64,000 nucleotides of DNA from JAIBJN01 sp035461525 (lineage in GTDB: Bacteria > Actinomycetota > Thermoleophilia > Gaiellales > Gaiellaceae), in assembly GCA_035461525.1 (NCBI GenBank), contig DATHVD010000048.1:62001-126000 (forward strand), written 5' to 3'. Of the stretch, positions 7,422 through 15,214 are shown piece by piece. Below the pieces are notes generated by a model. The model was not told where the DNA came from, ran no database searches, and saw nothing but the letters and a program-made list of their open reading frames with translations. Position 1 is the first letter of the stretch; each line of letters starts with the position of its first letter. Position numbers and translations under genes: made by a program.

Positions 7422-8674
7422 CGCGCCGGCGCGTCCTCATCGCCCTGGCCGTGGTGCTCGCCCTCGCCCTGATCGCGGCGGCCGGGCTGGCCGCCGCCTG
7501 GTGGTGGAACGAGCAGGAGACGCAGGATATTCGCGGCTCCTCGACCGAGGAGTTCATTGCCACCGAGCGGATCACGACGCGCGCCGAGGAGGTGATCGAG
7601 GCCGAGCCCTGGCCGATCTACGGGCTGACGCCACAGCGCACGCGCAATCCCGTCGAGTTCGACCACGGGCCTCCCTACCGGCGCCTCTGGACGGTGGACG
7701 GCCGCCAGCTCCTCGAGTTTCCGCCGGTGATCGCCTACGGCCACCTCTACCTCTCCAACATCAGGGGCAGGTTCATGGCGATCGAGGCGGAGACCGGGGA
7801 GATCGCCTGGCGGAGGGACTTCGGCTACTGGAGCGCGGCCTCGCCGGCCGTCGGCGGCGGCGTCATCTACCAGCCGCTGATGAACCGCCACGGCAGCGAG
7901 CGCGGCCCCTCGTCGGGCCTCCTGGTGGCCGTCGACGCCAGGACCGGGGAGGACATCTGGCGCTTCCGCGCCGGAGCCGTCGAATCGTCTCCACTCCTCG
8001 TCGACGGCGTCCTCTACGTCGGGACGTTCGACCGCCGCCTCTACGCGCTCGACGCGGAGACCAAGGAGGAGCTCTGGTCGTTCGAGACGGGCGACGCCGT
8101 CAAGGGCGGCCCCGCATACTGGCGCGGCATGGTCTTCACCGGCTCCTACGACGGGAAGGTCTACGCGCTCGACGCGCGCACCGGGAGGCTTCGCTGGTCG
8201 AGCGAGGGCCAGGCGGGGCTCTTCGGCGCCGGCACCTTCTACGCCACCCCGACGGTGGCCTACGGGCGCGTCTTCATCGGCAACACCGACGGCAAGGTGT
8301 ACGCGTTCGGCGCGGAGAGCGGCGAGCTTCTCTGGTCGCAATCGACCGGCGGCTACGTGTATTCGTCCGCGGCGGTCGCCGACCGGACCGTCTTCGTCGG
8401 CTCCTACGACCGGCGCCTGTACGCGCTCGACGCGGCCACCGGCGACGTCAAGTGGTCGTTCGAGGCGAACGAGTCCATCTCGGGCGCTCCGACCGTCATG
8501 GGCGGGCTCGTCTACTTCTCCACCTTCGGCGCGAGGACGTACGCACTCGACGTCCGGAACGGGCGAGAGCAGTGGCGGTTCCCCGACGGCCGCTACACCC
8601 CGCTCGTCGCGGACGAGGACCGCGTGTACCTCGTGGGCCACAAGAAGCTCTACGCGCTCGAGCCGCGCTCGTAG
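7418..8674 (+). CDS. Membrane-anchored PQQ-type beta-propeller protein
   Basis: A 418-residue paralogue of the preceding protein. It has an N-terminal membrane anchor (residues about 5-30, IALAVVLALALIAAAGLAAA) with no lipobox Cys, then PQQ-like blades with repeated LYALDAETKEELWSF units and characteristic Trp closures. Both proteins share a WPIYG or WPMYG entry motif followed by the first blade. The ATGA overlap shows co-translation. A role in envelope assembly at the polysaccharide export site is inferred from context only. Confidence 0.8.
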   Translation: MTRRRVLIALAVVLALALIAAAGLAAAWWWNEQETQDIRGSSTEEFIATERITTRAEEVIEAEPWPIYGLTPQRTRNPVEFDHGPPYRRLWTVDGRQLLEFPPVIAYGHLYLSNIRGRFMAIEAETGEIAWRRDFGYWSAASPAVGGGVIYQPLMNRHGSERGPSSGLLVAVDARTGEDIWRFRAGAVESSPLLVDGVLYVGTFDRRLYALDAETKEELWSFETGDAVKGGPAYWRGMVFTGSYDGKVYALDARTGRLRWSSEGQAGLFGAGTFYATPTVAYGRVFIGNTDGKVYAFGAESGELLWSQSTGGYVYSSAAVADRTVFVGSYDRRLYALDAATGDVKWSFEANESISGAPTVMGGLVYFSTFGARTYALDVRNGREQWRFPDGRYTPLVADEDRVYLVGHKKLYALEPRS

Positions 8675-8687
8675 CGGAGCGGGCGCC

Positions 8688-9917
8688 GTGCGGCCGGACG
8701 GAGAGCGGATGCGCGTCGTCTACGTGACGGCGCGGCTTCCGTACGGGGTCGGCGAGCCGTTCATCGTGCCGGAGATCGCGGCGCTCGAGCGGCAAGGCTG
8801 CGACGTCACCGTGGTCCCGGTGCGCAGGGAGGGAGGCGTGATCCACGGCGACGCCGAATCGCTGCTGCCGAAGACGGAGGCCCAACCCATCCTCTCGCCG
8901 GCCGTTCTCGGGGCGGCGCTCGCCGAGACGCTGCGCGCGCCGCGCGGGGTCGCCCGCGCGCTCGTGTCCCTCCACGGCGGGCGGAACAGGCGGATCCTGG
9001 TCAAGAACCTCACGGTCTTCCCGAAGGCTCTCTGGCTCGCCCGCACGGCCCGCCGGCTTCGCGCCGACCATCTCCACGCCCACTGGGCCGGGACGAGCGC
9101 GACGCTGGCCCTGCTGGCGAGCCGCGTCTCCGGCATCCCCTGGAGCCTGACCGCCCACCGCTGGGACATCGCCGAGGACAACCTCCTCCGCCTCAAGGCC
9201 GGAAGCGCGTGCTTCGTCCGCGTGATCAGCGCGCACGGGGCCGAAGAGCTTCGCGGTCTCGTCGCCGAGCCCGGATGGTCGCCGTGGGTCCTGCACATGG
9301 GCGTCGCCCTGCCGGCCCTGCGCCGGGTCGACGCCGTGCCCGAGCCTCCGCTTCGCATCGTCACCGCCGCGAGGCTCGTCGAGAAGAAGGGACACGCCCA
9401 CCTCGTCGACGCGGTCGCACGGCTGGTGGAGCGCGGCGTGCCCGTCCGCGCGGAGGTCGCAGGCGACGGGCCTCTCGGCCCCTCCCTACGGGAGCGGGCC
9501 GCCGAGCTCGGCCTCGGAGAGGAGCTCGCCTTCCTCGGCGCCGTCCCACACGAGGAGCTCCTCACCGAGATGGCTGCCGGGAGGTGGCACGCCGCCGTCC
9601 TGCCGAGCGTCGTCACCGCCTCCGGGGAGCTCGAGGGGATCCCCGTCTCGCTGCTCGAGGCGATGGCGTGCGGGCTTCCGGCCGTGGCGACGGCGACCGG
9701 CGGGATCCCCGAGCTCCTCGGCGGCGGCGCCGGTCTCGTCGTCCCGCCCGCCGACGCCGACGCGCTGGCAGACGCGATCGAGCGGCTCGCGCGAGACCCG
9801 TCCCTGCGGGCCGAGCTGGGGGAGCACGGTCGCCGTCGCGTCGAGGAGGAGTTCGACACCGACGCGATCGCGGCCGCCCTGATCGCCCGCTTCCGCGAGT
9901 GCGGGAGCCGGGCATGA
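8688..9917 (+). CDS. Family 4 glycosyltransferase
   Basis: A 409-residue GT-B glycosyltransferase. The N-terminal acceptor domain starts MRVVYVTARLPYGVGE; the C-terminal donor domain carries RIVTAARLVEKKGHAHLVDA and the GT4 EX7E region, PVSLLEAMACGLPAVATATG followed by GIPELL. GT4 enzymes are retaining and use nucleotide sugars. GTG 8688 is taken as start; ATG 8709, just before the first beta strand, is a reasonable alternative. It lies 13 bases after the propeller gene, and its end overlaps the sulfotransferase start (ATGA), indicating one operon from about 5982 to 10909. Confidence 0.88.
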   Translation: MRPDGERMRVVYVTARLPYGVGEPFIVPEIAALERQGCDVTVVPVRREGGVIHGDAESLLPKTEAQPILSPAVLGAALAETLRAPRGVARALVSLHGGRNRRILVKNLTVFPKALWLARTARRLRADHLHAHWAGTSATLALLASRVSGIPWSLTAHRWDIAEDNLLRLKAGSACFVRVISAHGAEELRGLVAEPGWSPWVLHMGVALPALRRVDAVPEPPLRIVTAARLVEKKGHAHLVDAVARLVERGVPVRAEVAGDGPLGPSLRERAAELGLGEELAFLGAVPHEELLTEMAAGRWHAAVLPSVVTASGELEGIPVSLLEAMACGLPAVATATGGIPELLGGGAGLVVPPADADALADAIERLARDPSLRAELGEHGRRRVEEEFDTDAIAAALIARFRECGSRA

Positions 9918-10909
9918 GCGCGCCGGAGACCGGCCCCCACCGCCCGCCGCCGGTTCTCGTCCTCGGCGTCTCGCGCAGCGGCACGACCCTCCTCCGGGAG
10001 ATGCTCGACCGCCACTCCGAGCTCGCGATCCCGACGGAGTCCTACTTCATCCCGCAGCTCTGGGACCGGCACGGCGAGCGGCCGGAGCGCGAGGCGATCC
10101 TCGCCGACCTGGCGCGGCTCGCACGCGTGCGGGAGTGGGGGGTGACGCCGGAGAACGTGCAGGCCCGACTCCCTTCCGAGCCCTCCTTCGCCGAGGTGAT
10201 CGCCGCCGTCTACGGGTCCTACGCGGAGGCGCGGGGGAAGCGACGCTTCGGGGACAAGACCCCCGCCTACATGCAGCACCTCGGCCTCCTCGACCGTGCC
10301 TTCCCCGGCGCGCAGTACGTCCACATCGTTCGGGACGGGCGCGCCGCCGCCGCCTCCTTCGCCGAGATGCGCCGCCGGCCGCGCTTCTCGTGGGCGCGCC
10401 CGCGGGGACTCGGAGACTTCGCCTGCCTCTGGGACCTGGAGGTGCGAGGCGCCCGCCGCTTCGGCGAGACGGCCGCGCAGGGGCGCTACCTCGAGCTTCG
10501 CTACGAGGACCTCGTCGCCGAGCCCGAGCCCCGCCTCCGGGAGGTGTGCTCCTTCCTGGGGCTCGGCTTCGAGCCGGCGATGCTCGAGTACCACCGCGAC
10601 GTCGACCCGGGCACGCTTCAGGACCATCCGCGGCTCGCGGAGCCGCCGACGCCGGGCGTCCGCGACTGGCGCCGCCAGCTCGCGCCGCGCAAGCTCGAGC
10701 GCTTCGAGGCGATCGCGGGCACCCTCCTGGGGGAGCTCGGCTACCCGCGCGCCTACCCCGACCCCTCGCGCGCCGCGCTCGCCCGTGCCCGGCTGGAGCG
10801 CGCGGCCTTCCGGGCGAGGCTGAGCTCGTTCCGCGCCGCGCTGACGGTCGTGCGCCGCTCGCCGGCCTGGCGGGTGCGCCAAGTCTACGTCCGCCGGACG
10901 AGCGCGTAG
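9914..10909 (+). CDS. Sulfotransferase family protein
   Basis: A 331-residue PAPS-dependent sulfotransferase, probably sulfating a sugar or lipid in this pathway. The 5'-phosphosulfate loop is VLGVSRSGTTLLREML near residues 16-30, followed by FGDKTPAYM. The 3'-phosphate motif is VHIVRDGRAAAASFAEM. A C-terminal ELRYEDLVAEPEPRLREVC block is typical of Sulfotransfer_3 enzymes. Co-transcribed with the GT4 gene through an overlapping start and stop. The acceptor is unknown; sulfated glycans are less common in soil actinobacteria. Confidence 0.85.
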   Translation: MSAPETGPHRPPPVLVLGVSRSGTTLLREMLDRHSELAIPTESYFIPQLWDRHGERPEREAILADLARLARVREWGVTPENVQARLPSEPSFAEVIAAVYGSYAEARGKRRFGDKTPAYMQHLGLLDRAFPGAQYVHIVRDGRAAAASFAEMRRRPRFSWARPRGLGDFACLWDLEVRGARRFGETAAQGRYLELRYEDLVAEPEPRLREVCSFLGLGFEPAMLEYHRDVDPGTLQDHPRLAEPPTPGVRDWRRQLAPRKLERFEAIAGTLLGELGYPRAYPDPSRAALARARLERAAFRARLSSFRAALTVVRRSPAWRVRQVYVRRTSA

Positions 10910-10915
10910 CCCTCG

Positions 10916-12112
10916 TCAGACGAGCCGGCGCGCCCCCACCCAGCGCGAGCTGTACCAGGACTCGTGGATGCTCGAGATCTTGATCACGTCGCCCGTGCGT
11001 GGCGAGTGGATGAACCTGCCGCCGCCGAGGTAGATCCCGTTGTGGCCGAGGCCGTTGAAGAAGACGACGTCGCCGGGCCGGAGACTCGAGCGGGAGACGG
11101 CTCGCCCGTAGCGGTATTGCATCGCCGCGTTGTGCGGGAGCGAAACGCCGACCCGAGCGTAGAGGAACATCACGAACCCGGAGCAGTCGAAGCCGGTCGA
11201 GGGGGAGGAGCCGCCCCAGCGGTAGGGGATGCCGAGGTAGTCGCGGGCGAGGGCGGCCACCCGGGCGCCGCGGCTCGACGCGGCGGGCTCGGCCTTGTTC
11301 GCCTTCGCCTTCTTCGCCGGAGCGGAGGTCGGGATGGGGGAGGCGCCTCGCGAGATCCCCAGGGAGCCCAGGGTCTGCGGGCCGACGATCCCGTCCACGA
11401 TCAGGCCCTTCCGCTTCTGGTAGTCGCGCACCGCGGCCCGGCTGACCGGCCCGTAGACGCCGTCGGCGGGGACGCCGAGCGCCCGCTGCACGGGGGCGAC
11501 CCACCAGGCGCGGATCAGCTGCTGGCGCGGCTCGGCCGCTCGGCGGAGCGCCGCGCGGGTCTGCGGGCCGACGATCCCGTCCACGACGAGGCCGTGGCGC
11601 TTCTGGAAGCCGCGCACCGCCCTCTGCGTCCGGGGGCCGAAGATGCCGTCGGCCGCCACTCCGAGCGAGCGCTGCACGGTCTTCACCGCCGGGCCCCGGC
11701 TCCCCATCCGCAGGAGCTCGACGTGCACCTGCGCGGCGCCGGAGCTCGAGCCCGCGCCCCGCGTTCGGCTGGTGCTCCCGCCCTGGACGGGCAGCGCCGC
11801 GGCGACCGCGGCGACGACGAGCGTCGCGCCCGCGACCCGCGCCTGCGGCAGGAGGCCCGGCTCGGCGGCGAGCCGCTTCGCGCGCGCGATCGCCGCGGAG
11901 AAGTCCCAGAGCTCGGGGTCGGTGAGGTCGCGCGACCGCTCGACGCGAATCGGCATGGGCCCGTCGAGGTCGAGGAGCGCGAGGGAGACCAGGCTCCGCG
12001 GCGTCTCCCGCCCCTCCCGACGGGTCCGCGAGCGCTCGAGCGACCGCCGCCAGAGCTCGTCGGCGCCGAGGTCCCGTCTGACGTTTTCGAGGGGCGCGAT
12101 CGTCGGGGTCAA
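10916..12112 (-). CDS. NlpC/P60 peptidoglycan hydrolase with two PG-binding domains
   Basis: A 398-residue envelope enzyme. A cytoplasmic-looking N-terminal segment of about 95 residues is followed by a membrane helix (VAGATLVVAAVAAALPV), two PG_binding_1 repeats (GSRGPAVKTVQRSLGVAADG, then VQRALGVPADGVYGP), a Lys/Ala linker, and a C-terminal NlpC/P60 domain. The catalytic Cys is in TGFDCSGFV, with His in GHNGIYLG and IHSP. It should cleave peptide stems of peptidoglycan. TTG 12112 is preferred as start because AGGGAGG lies 5 bases upstream; a longer frame to 12184 exists. It converges on the sulfotransferase. Confidence 0.88.
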   Translation of the reverse strand: MTPTIAPLENVRRDLGADELWRRSLERSRTRREGRETPRSLVSLALLDLDGPMPIRVERSRDLTDPELWDFSAAIARAKRLAAEPGLLPQARVAGATLVVAAVAAALPVQGGSTSRTRGAGSSSGAAQVHVELLRMGSRGPAVKTVQRSLGVAADGIFGPRTQRAVRGFQKRHGLVVDGIVGPQTRAALRRAAEPRQQLIRAWWVAPVQRALGVPADGVYGPVSRAAVRDYQKRKGLIVDGIVGPQTLGSLGISRGASPIPTSAPAKKAKANKAEPAASSRGARVAALARDYLGIPYRWGGSSPSTGFDCSGFVMFLYARVGVSLPHNAAMQYRYGRAVSRSSLRPGDVVFFNGLGHNGIYLGGGRFIHSPRTGDVIKISSIHESWYSSRWVGARRLV

Positions 12113-12188
12113 GGAAGCCTCCCTTCCACGCTGCTCGTCGAAGGGCCGCAAGCTAACAGAGTGATTCCCGGGAGGTCGCGGCAAGCGC

Positions 12189-12989
12189 CTACCGCGTGCC
12201 GCGGGCGGCCTCGACCAGGCTCGTGAGGACGAAGGCCGCGGCCGCGAGGAGCACGATCGCGCCGCCGGGTGGCAGGTCGCCGTAGTAGGCCACCGTGAGC
12301 CCTGCGAACACGGAGCCGAGGCCGATGCCCATCGCCAGGAGGAGCGCCGAGCGCATGCTGCGCGCCACCCTCCCGGCGGCGATCACCGGCAGCACCATCA
12401 GCGCCGCGATCAGGAGGATGCCGACGATGCGCATCGAGAGGGCGATGGTGACGCCCGCGAGCCCGGCGACGAGCACGTTCAGGGCCGCGACCGGGACGCC
12501 GGCGACGCGCGCGCCCTCCTCGTCGATGACGACGCCCGCTAGCGAGCGGTAGAGGAGCAGGATCGTCACCAGGCCGGCGATGCCGAGCCCCGCGACGAGC
12601 ACGAGGTCGCCGCGCGTCACCGTCAGAATCGAGCCGAAGAGGAAGGCGAAGAGGTCGACGTTCAAGGCCCCGGCCGAGGAGGCGAGGACGACGCCTGCGG
12701 CGATGCCGGTGTAGAAGAGGAGCGCGAGCGCCTGGTCGCCCGCGGCGCGGTGGCGCGCCCGCAGCCACTCGATCCCGACGGCGCCGGCGACGGCGGCGAC
12801 GAGCGCCGTGAGGACGGGGGAGACACCGAGCAGGTAGCCGGCCGCGACTCCCGCGAAGGCGGTGTGGCCGACGCCGTCCCCGATCAGGCTCATGTTCCGC
12901 TGGACGAGGAAGAAGCCGACGGCGGGCGCGAGCAGGCCGACGACGGCCCCCGTCGCGAACGCCAGGCGCATGAACTCAGACTCGAGCAT
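12189..12989 (-). CDS. znuB: Zinc ABC transporter permease
   Basis: A 266-residue integral membrane protein of the ABC-3 family (ZnuB/MntB) with about eight hydrophobic helices and the family motif GDGVGHTAFAGVAAGYLLG. It forms the membrane pore for Zn(II) delivered by ZnuA. ATG 12989 overlaps the znuC stop by 14 bases, so it is last in the leftward znuA-znuC-znuB operon. The start is placed at MLESEFMRLA, where the first helix begins. Metal specificity (zinc rather than manganese) rests on the adjacent zur gene. Confidence 0.9.
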   Translation of the reverse strand: MLESEFMRLAFATGAVVGLLAPAVGFFLVQRNMSLIGDGVGHTAFAGVAAGYLLGVSPVLTALVAAVAGAVGIEWLRARHRAAGDQALALLFYTGIAAGVVLASSAGALNVDLFAFLFGSILTVTRGDLVLVAGLGIAGLVTILLLYRSLAGVVIDEEGARVAGVPVAALNVLVAGLAGVTIALSMRIVGILLIAALMVLPVIAAGRVARSMRSALLLAMGIGLGSVFAGLTVAYYGDLPPGGAIVLLAAAAFVLTSLVEAARGTR

Positions 12990-13701
12990 GGGTGTGCGAG
13001 GGGTCGTGCCACTCGCCGGGCAGGTCGCGCGGCGGACCGTCGAAGACGATGCCGCCGCGGACGAGGACAAGCCGCTCGACGATCTCCTCGACGGCGCCGA
13101 ACTCGTGCGAGACGTAGAGCGTCGTCGTCGGCCGAGCCTCGTGGAGCCTGCCGAGCAGGCGCGCGAGCGCCTCCTGCGAGCCTGCGTCCACGCCGGCCGT
13201 CGGCTCGTCGAGCACGAGGAGGGACGGCTCTCCCGCCAGCGCCTTGGCGATGAACGCGCGCTGCTGCTGCCCGCCGGAGAGGCTGGCGAGGGGCGCTCCG
13301 GCGAGGTCGCTCAGGCCGACGTCGGCGATCGCCTCGTCGACGATGGCGCGGTCGCGCCGACGCAGCGGTCCGAGCAGGCCGCCTTGCGCAAGCCGGCCGG
13401 CGGCGACGAGCTCGTGGACCGTCACGGGGCCCTGCGTGCCGACCCGCGTGCGCTGGGCGACGTAGCCGAGCGTCGAGCGGCGGGAGAAGCGGTGGGCAGG
13501 CTCGCCGAAGAGGCGCACGGTGCCGGTCTGGGGCCGCGCGAGCCCGAGCGCGAGGCGCACGAGCGTCGTCTTGCCGCCGCCGTTCGGGCCCGCGATGGCG
13601 ACGAACTCGCCCTCCTCGACGACGAGGCCGACGGCGTCGAGCACGGGCTGGCCGGGCCGGTAGGCGAACGAGACGCCGTCGAGGGCGAGGGCTACGGGCA
13701 T
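12976..13701 (-). CDS. znuC: Zinc ABC transporter ATPase
   Basis: A 241-residue ABC ATPase. Walker A is GPNGGGKTT, the signature SLSGGQQQRAFIAKAL, Walker B LLVLDEPTAGVD, and the switch His lies in YVSHEFGAV. The C terminus is short with a His-containing tail (HDPSHTHARV), common in zinc transporter ATPases. The gene overlaps znuA by 10 bases and znuB by 14, so the operon is tightly coupled. Role and metal are inferred from family and from the divergent Zur-type regulator. Confidence 0.92.
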   Translation of the reverse strand: MPVALALDGVSFAYRPGQPVLDAVGLVVEEGEFVAIAGPNGGGKTTLVRLALGLARPQTGTVRLFGEPAHRFSRRSTLGYVAQRTRVGTQGPVTVHELVAAGRLAQGGLLGPLRRRDRAIVDEAIADVGLSDLAGAPLASLSGGQQQRAFIAKALAGEPSLLVLDEPTAGVDAGSQEALARLLGRLHEARPTTTLYVSHEFGAVEEIVERLVLVRGGIVFDGPPRDLPGEWHDPSHTHARV

Positions 13702-14558
13702 CCCAGCCCCGCGCGCAGCGCGTCCAAGTTCGTCCGCATGACCGAGAAGTAATCCTCGCCCGCCTCGACCTCCTCCGGCGTGAGGCCCTCGAGCGGGTTG
13801 AGGACCGCCGTCGCCGCCCCGGCCTCGCGGGCGACGGTCTCGCCCACCGCGGGGGAGAGGAGGGGCTCGACGAACACGGTCGTCACTCCCCGCTCGCGGA
13901 CGAGCGAAGCGACCCGCTCGAGGTCGCGCGGGCTCGGCTCGGCCTCGGGCGAGACGCCGCCGATGGGCGTCACCTCGAGCCCGTACCGCTCGCCGAGGTA
14001 GCCGAAGGCGTCGTGGGCGGTGACGAGCTCGCGCCGCTCGCACCGGGCGAGGCCGTCGCGGAAGTCACGGTCGAGGGCGCGCAGCTGGGAGGCGAGCTGC
14101 CGGGCAGAGCTTCCGCCTCCCAGCTCCGCGCCGATCCGCTCTGCGATCTTCGCGAAGAGCGCCGGGTCGAGCCACACGTGCGGGTCGGCATGCTCCTCTC
14201 CGCCTGCCTCCTCGCGCAGGTCGAGCCCCTCGAGCAGGTCGACGGCGCGCACGTCCGCGCTCTCGAGGGCGCTCTCGAGCGCGGGCTGGAAGCCCTCGCC
14301 GAGGTAGAGGACGAGGTCCGCGCCCCGGACGGTCTCGACGTCGCGGACCGAGAGCTCGACGTCGTGCGGCTCGGCGCCGGCCGGGGTCAGGTTCGTGACG
14401 GAGACGGCGTCGCCGCCGATCTCCTCGGCCGCGAACGCGAGCGGGTAGAAGCCCGCGACGACCTCCGTCCCGCCACCGTCGGCCGAGGCCTCCGACCCGC
14501 ATCCCGGTGCGGCGAGGCTCCCGGCCAAGATGCAGGTGAGAACGATTCTCGTTATCAC
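13692..14558 (-). CDS. znuA: Zinc-binding lipoprotein of ABC transporter
   Basis: A 288-residue periplasmic-type solute-binding protein of the TroA/ZnuA cluster. The N-terminal signal has a lipobox-like APGC. Expected metal ligands are visible: His in AEPHDVELS, His in DPHVWLDPAL, His in VTAHDAFGYL and an acidic residue in FVEPLLSP. The His-rich loop is very short (EEHADPH), unlike enterobacterial ZnuA. Start is GTG 14558, 7 bases after a TACAGT box; codons 1-8 form one strand of the Zur-like palindrome, so repressor binding would cover the start codon. Confidence 0.92.
   Translation of the reverse strand: MITRIVLTCILAGSLAAPGCGSEASADGGGTEVVAGFYPLAFAAEEIGGDAVSVTNLTPAGAEPHDVELSVRDVETVRGADLVLYLGEGFQPALESALESADVRAVDLLEGLDLREEAGGEEHADPHVWLDPALFAKIAERIGAELGGGSSARQLASQLRALDRDFRDGLARCERRELVTAHDAFGYLGERYGLEVTPIGGVSPEAEPSPRDLERVASLVRERGVTTVFVEPLLSPAVGETVAREAGAATAVLNPLEGLTPEEVEAGEDYFSVMRTNLDALRAGLGCP
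14536..14558. promoter_or_regulatory. Zur-box-like palindrome
   Basis: A 23-base near-palindrome with half sites GTGAGAACG and CGTTATCAC around an AT-rich centre, of the TGA...TCA Fur-superfamily type. It covers codons 1-8 of znuA and lies 20-42 bases upstream of the zur GTG. It is a natural autoregulatory site for zinc repression of both units. Confidence 0.8.
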
Positions 14559-14577
14559 AGGTGCTACTGTAGCCCCC
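14559..14577. promoter_or_regulatory. Overlapping divergent leaderless promoters of znuA and zur
   Basis: The 7-mer TACTGTA (14565-14571) contains TACTGT on the plus strand and TACAGT on the minus strand. Each -10 box is exactly 7 bases from a GTG: zur at 14578 and znuA at 14558. RNA polymerase cannot occupy both at once. Confidence 0.7.
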
Positions 14578-15009
14578 GTGACGACCGCGACGCAACTCGA
14601 TTCCGCGGAGCTCCTCCTGCAGGAGCGGGGGGTGCGGCCGACGCGCCAGCGCGTCACCGTGCTCGCCGAGCTGATGCGGGAGCGCGACGACGTGACCGCG
14701 CAGGAGCTCCACGAGCGGCTGCGCGCGCGCGGCGAGCGGCTCGGGCTCGCCACGGTCTACCGGACGCTCGGCCTGCTCGCCGAAGCCGGAGCGGTGGATG
14801 CGCTCTCCCACCATCGCGGGGAGCTGTGCTACCGCTTCTGCGGCCTCGACGAGCACCACCATCACCTCGTCTGCTCGAGCTGCCATCGGGTCGTCGAGCT
14901 CGGGGACTGCGAGCTCGACGCGTGGCTCGAGCGGGCCTCGGCCGAGCATGGCTTCGTGGCGACCGGCCACCGGCTCGAGGTCTCGGGCCTCTGCCGCGAC
15001 TGCCGCTAG
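14578..15009 (+). CDS. zur: Fur-family zinc uptake regulator
   Basis: A 143-residue Fur-superfamily repressor. An N-terminal winged helix (GVRPTRQRVTVLAELMRE, then ATVYRTLGLLAEAGAVD) precedes a dimerisation and metal-binding domain with DEHHHHLVCSSCHRVVELGD and a C-terminal CRDC; the two CxxC pairs make the structural zinc site. Zur rather than Fur identity is inferred from the divergent znuACB operon and the shared palindrome. GTG 14578 is chosen over an upstream in-frame ATG because of the TACTGT box 7 bases before it. Its TAG stop lies in the CTAG that begins the hairpin element downstream. Confidence 0.9.
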   Translation: MTTATQLDSAELLLQERGVRPTRQRVTVLAELMRERDDVTAQELHERLRARGERLGLATVYRTLGLLAEAGAVDALSHHRGELCYRFCGLDEHHHHLVCSSCHRVVELGDCELDAWLERASAEHGFVATGHRLEVSGLCRDCR

Positions 15010-15176
15010 ATGGTTGGTCGACAATCCACGCGCTCGCGGATGACGGCCGAGACGCGGCGCAGGATCGCCGCGCTCGCCCTTGCCCGCACCCACCGGTGCG
15101 CGCTGCGGCCGATCACGACGCCCTGCTTGGTCTCAGCCGCCCCCGCAAGCACCCCGATTACCGATCAACCATCTAG
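15006..15176. repeat. 171 bp imperfect long-hairpin element with CTAG ends
   Basis: Ends are CTAGATGGTTGGTCG and CGATCAACCATCTAG, pairing with a single G-T wobble. Pairing continues inward: AATC with GATT, GCTCGCGG with CCGCAAGC, GAGAC with GTCTC, GCAGG with CCTGC, ATCG with CGAT, and an apical GCACC-CACC-GGTGC hairpin, so nearly the whole element folds into one interrupted rod. The left CTAG contains the zur stop codon. GCCGC is found just outside both TAG ends, a possible target duplication. A small mobile element or a structured RNA are both possible. Confidence 0.6.
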
Positions 15177-15193
15177 CCGCCGCCGCGAGCATC

Positions 15194-15214
15194 TAGGCTT
15201 CCACGCCGAGGCGG
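15194..15214 (+). promoter_or_regulatory. Possible -10 box of the 15215 gene
   Basis: TAGGCT (15194-15199) lies 15 bases before ATG 15215, giving an expected leader of about 9 bases. It is just downstream of the hairpin element. Confidence 0.4.
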
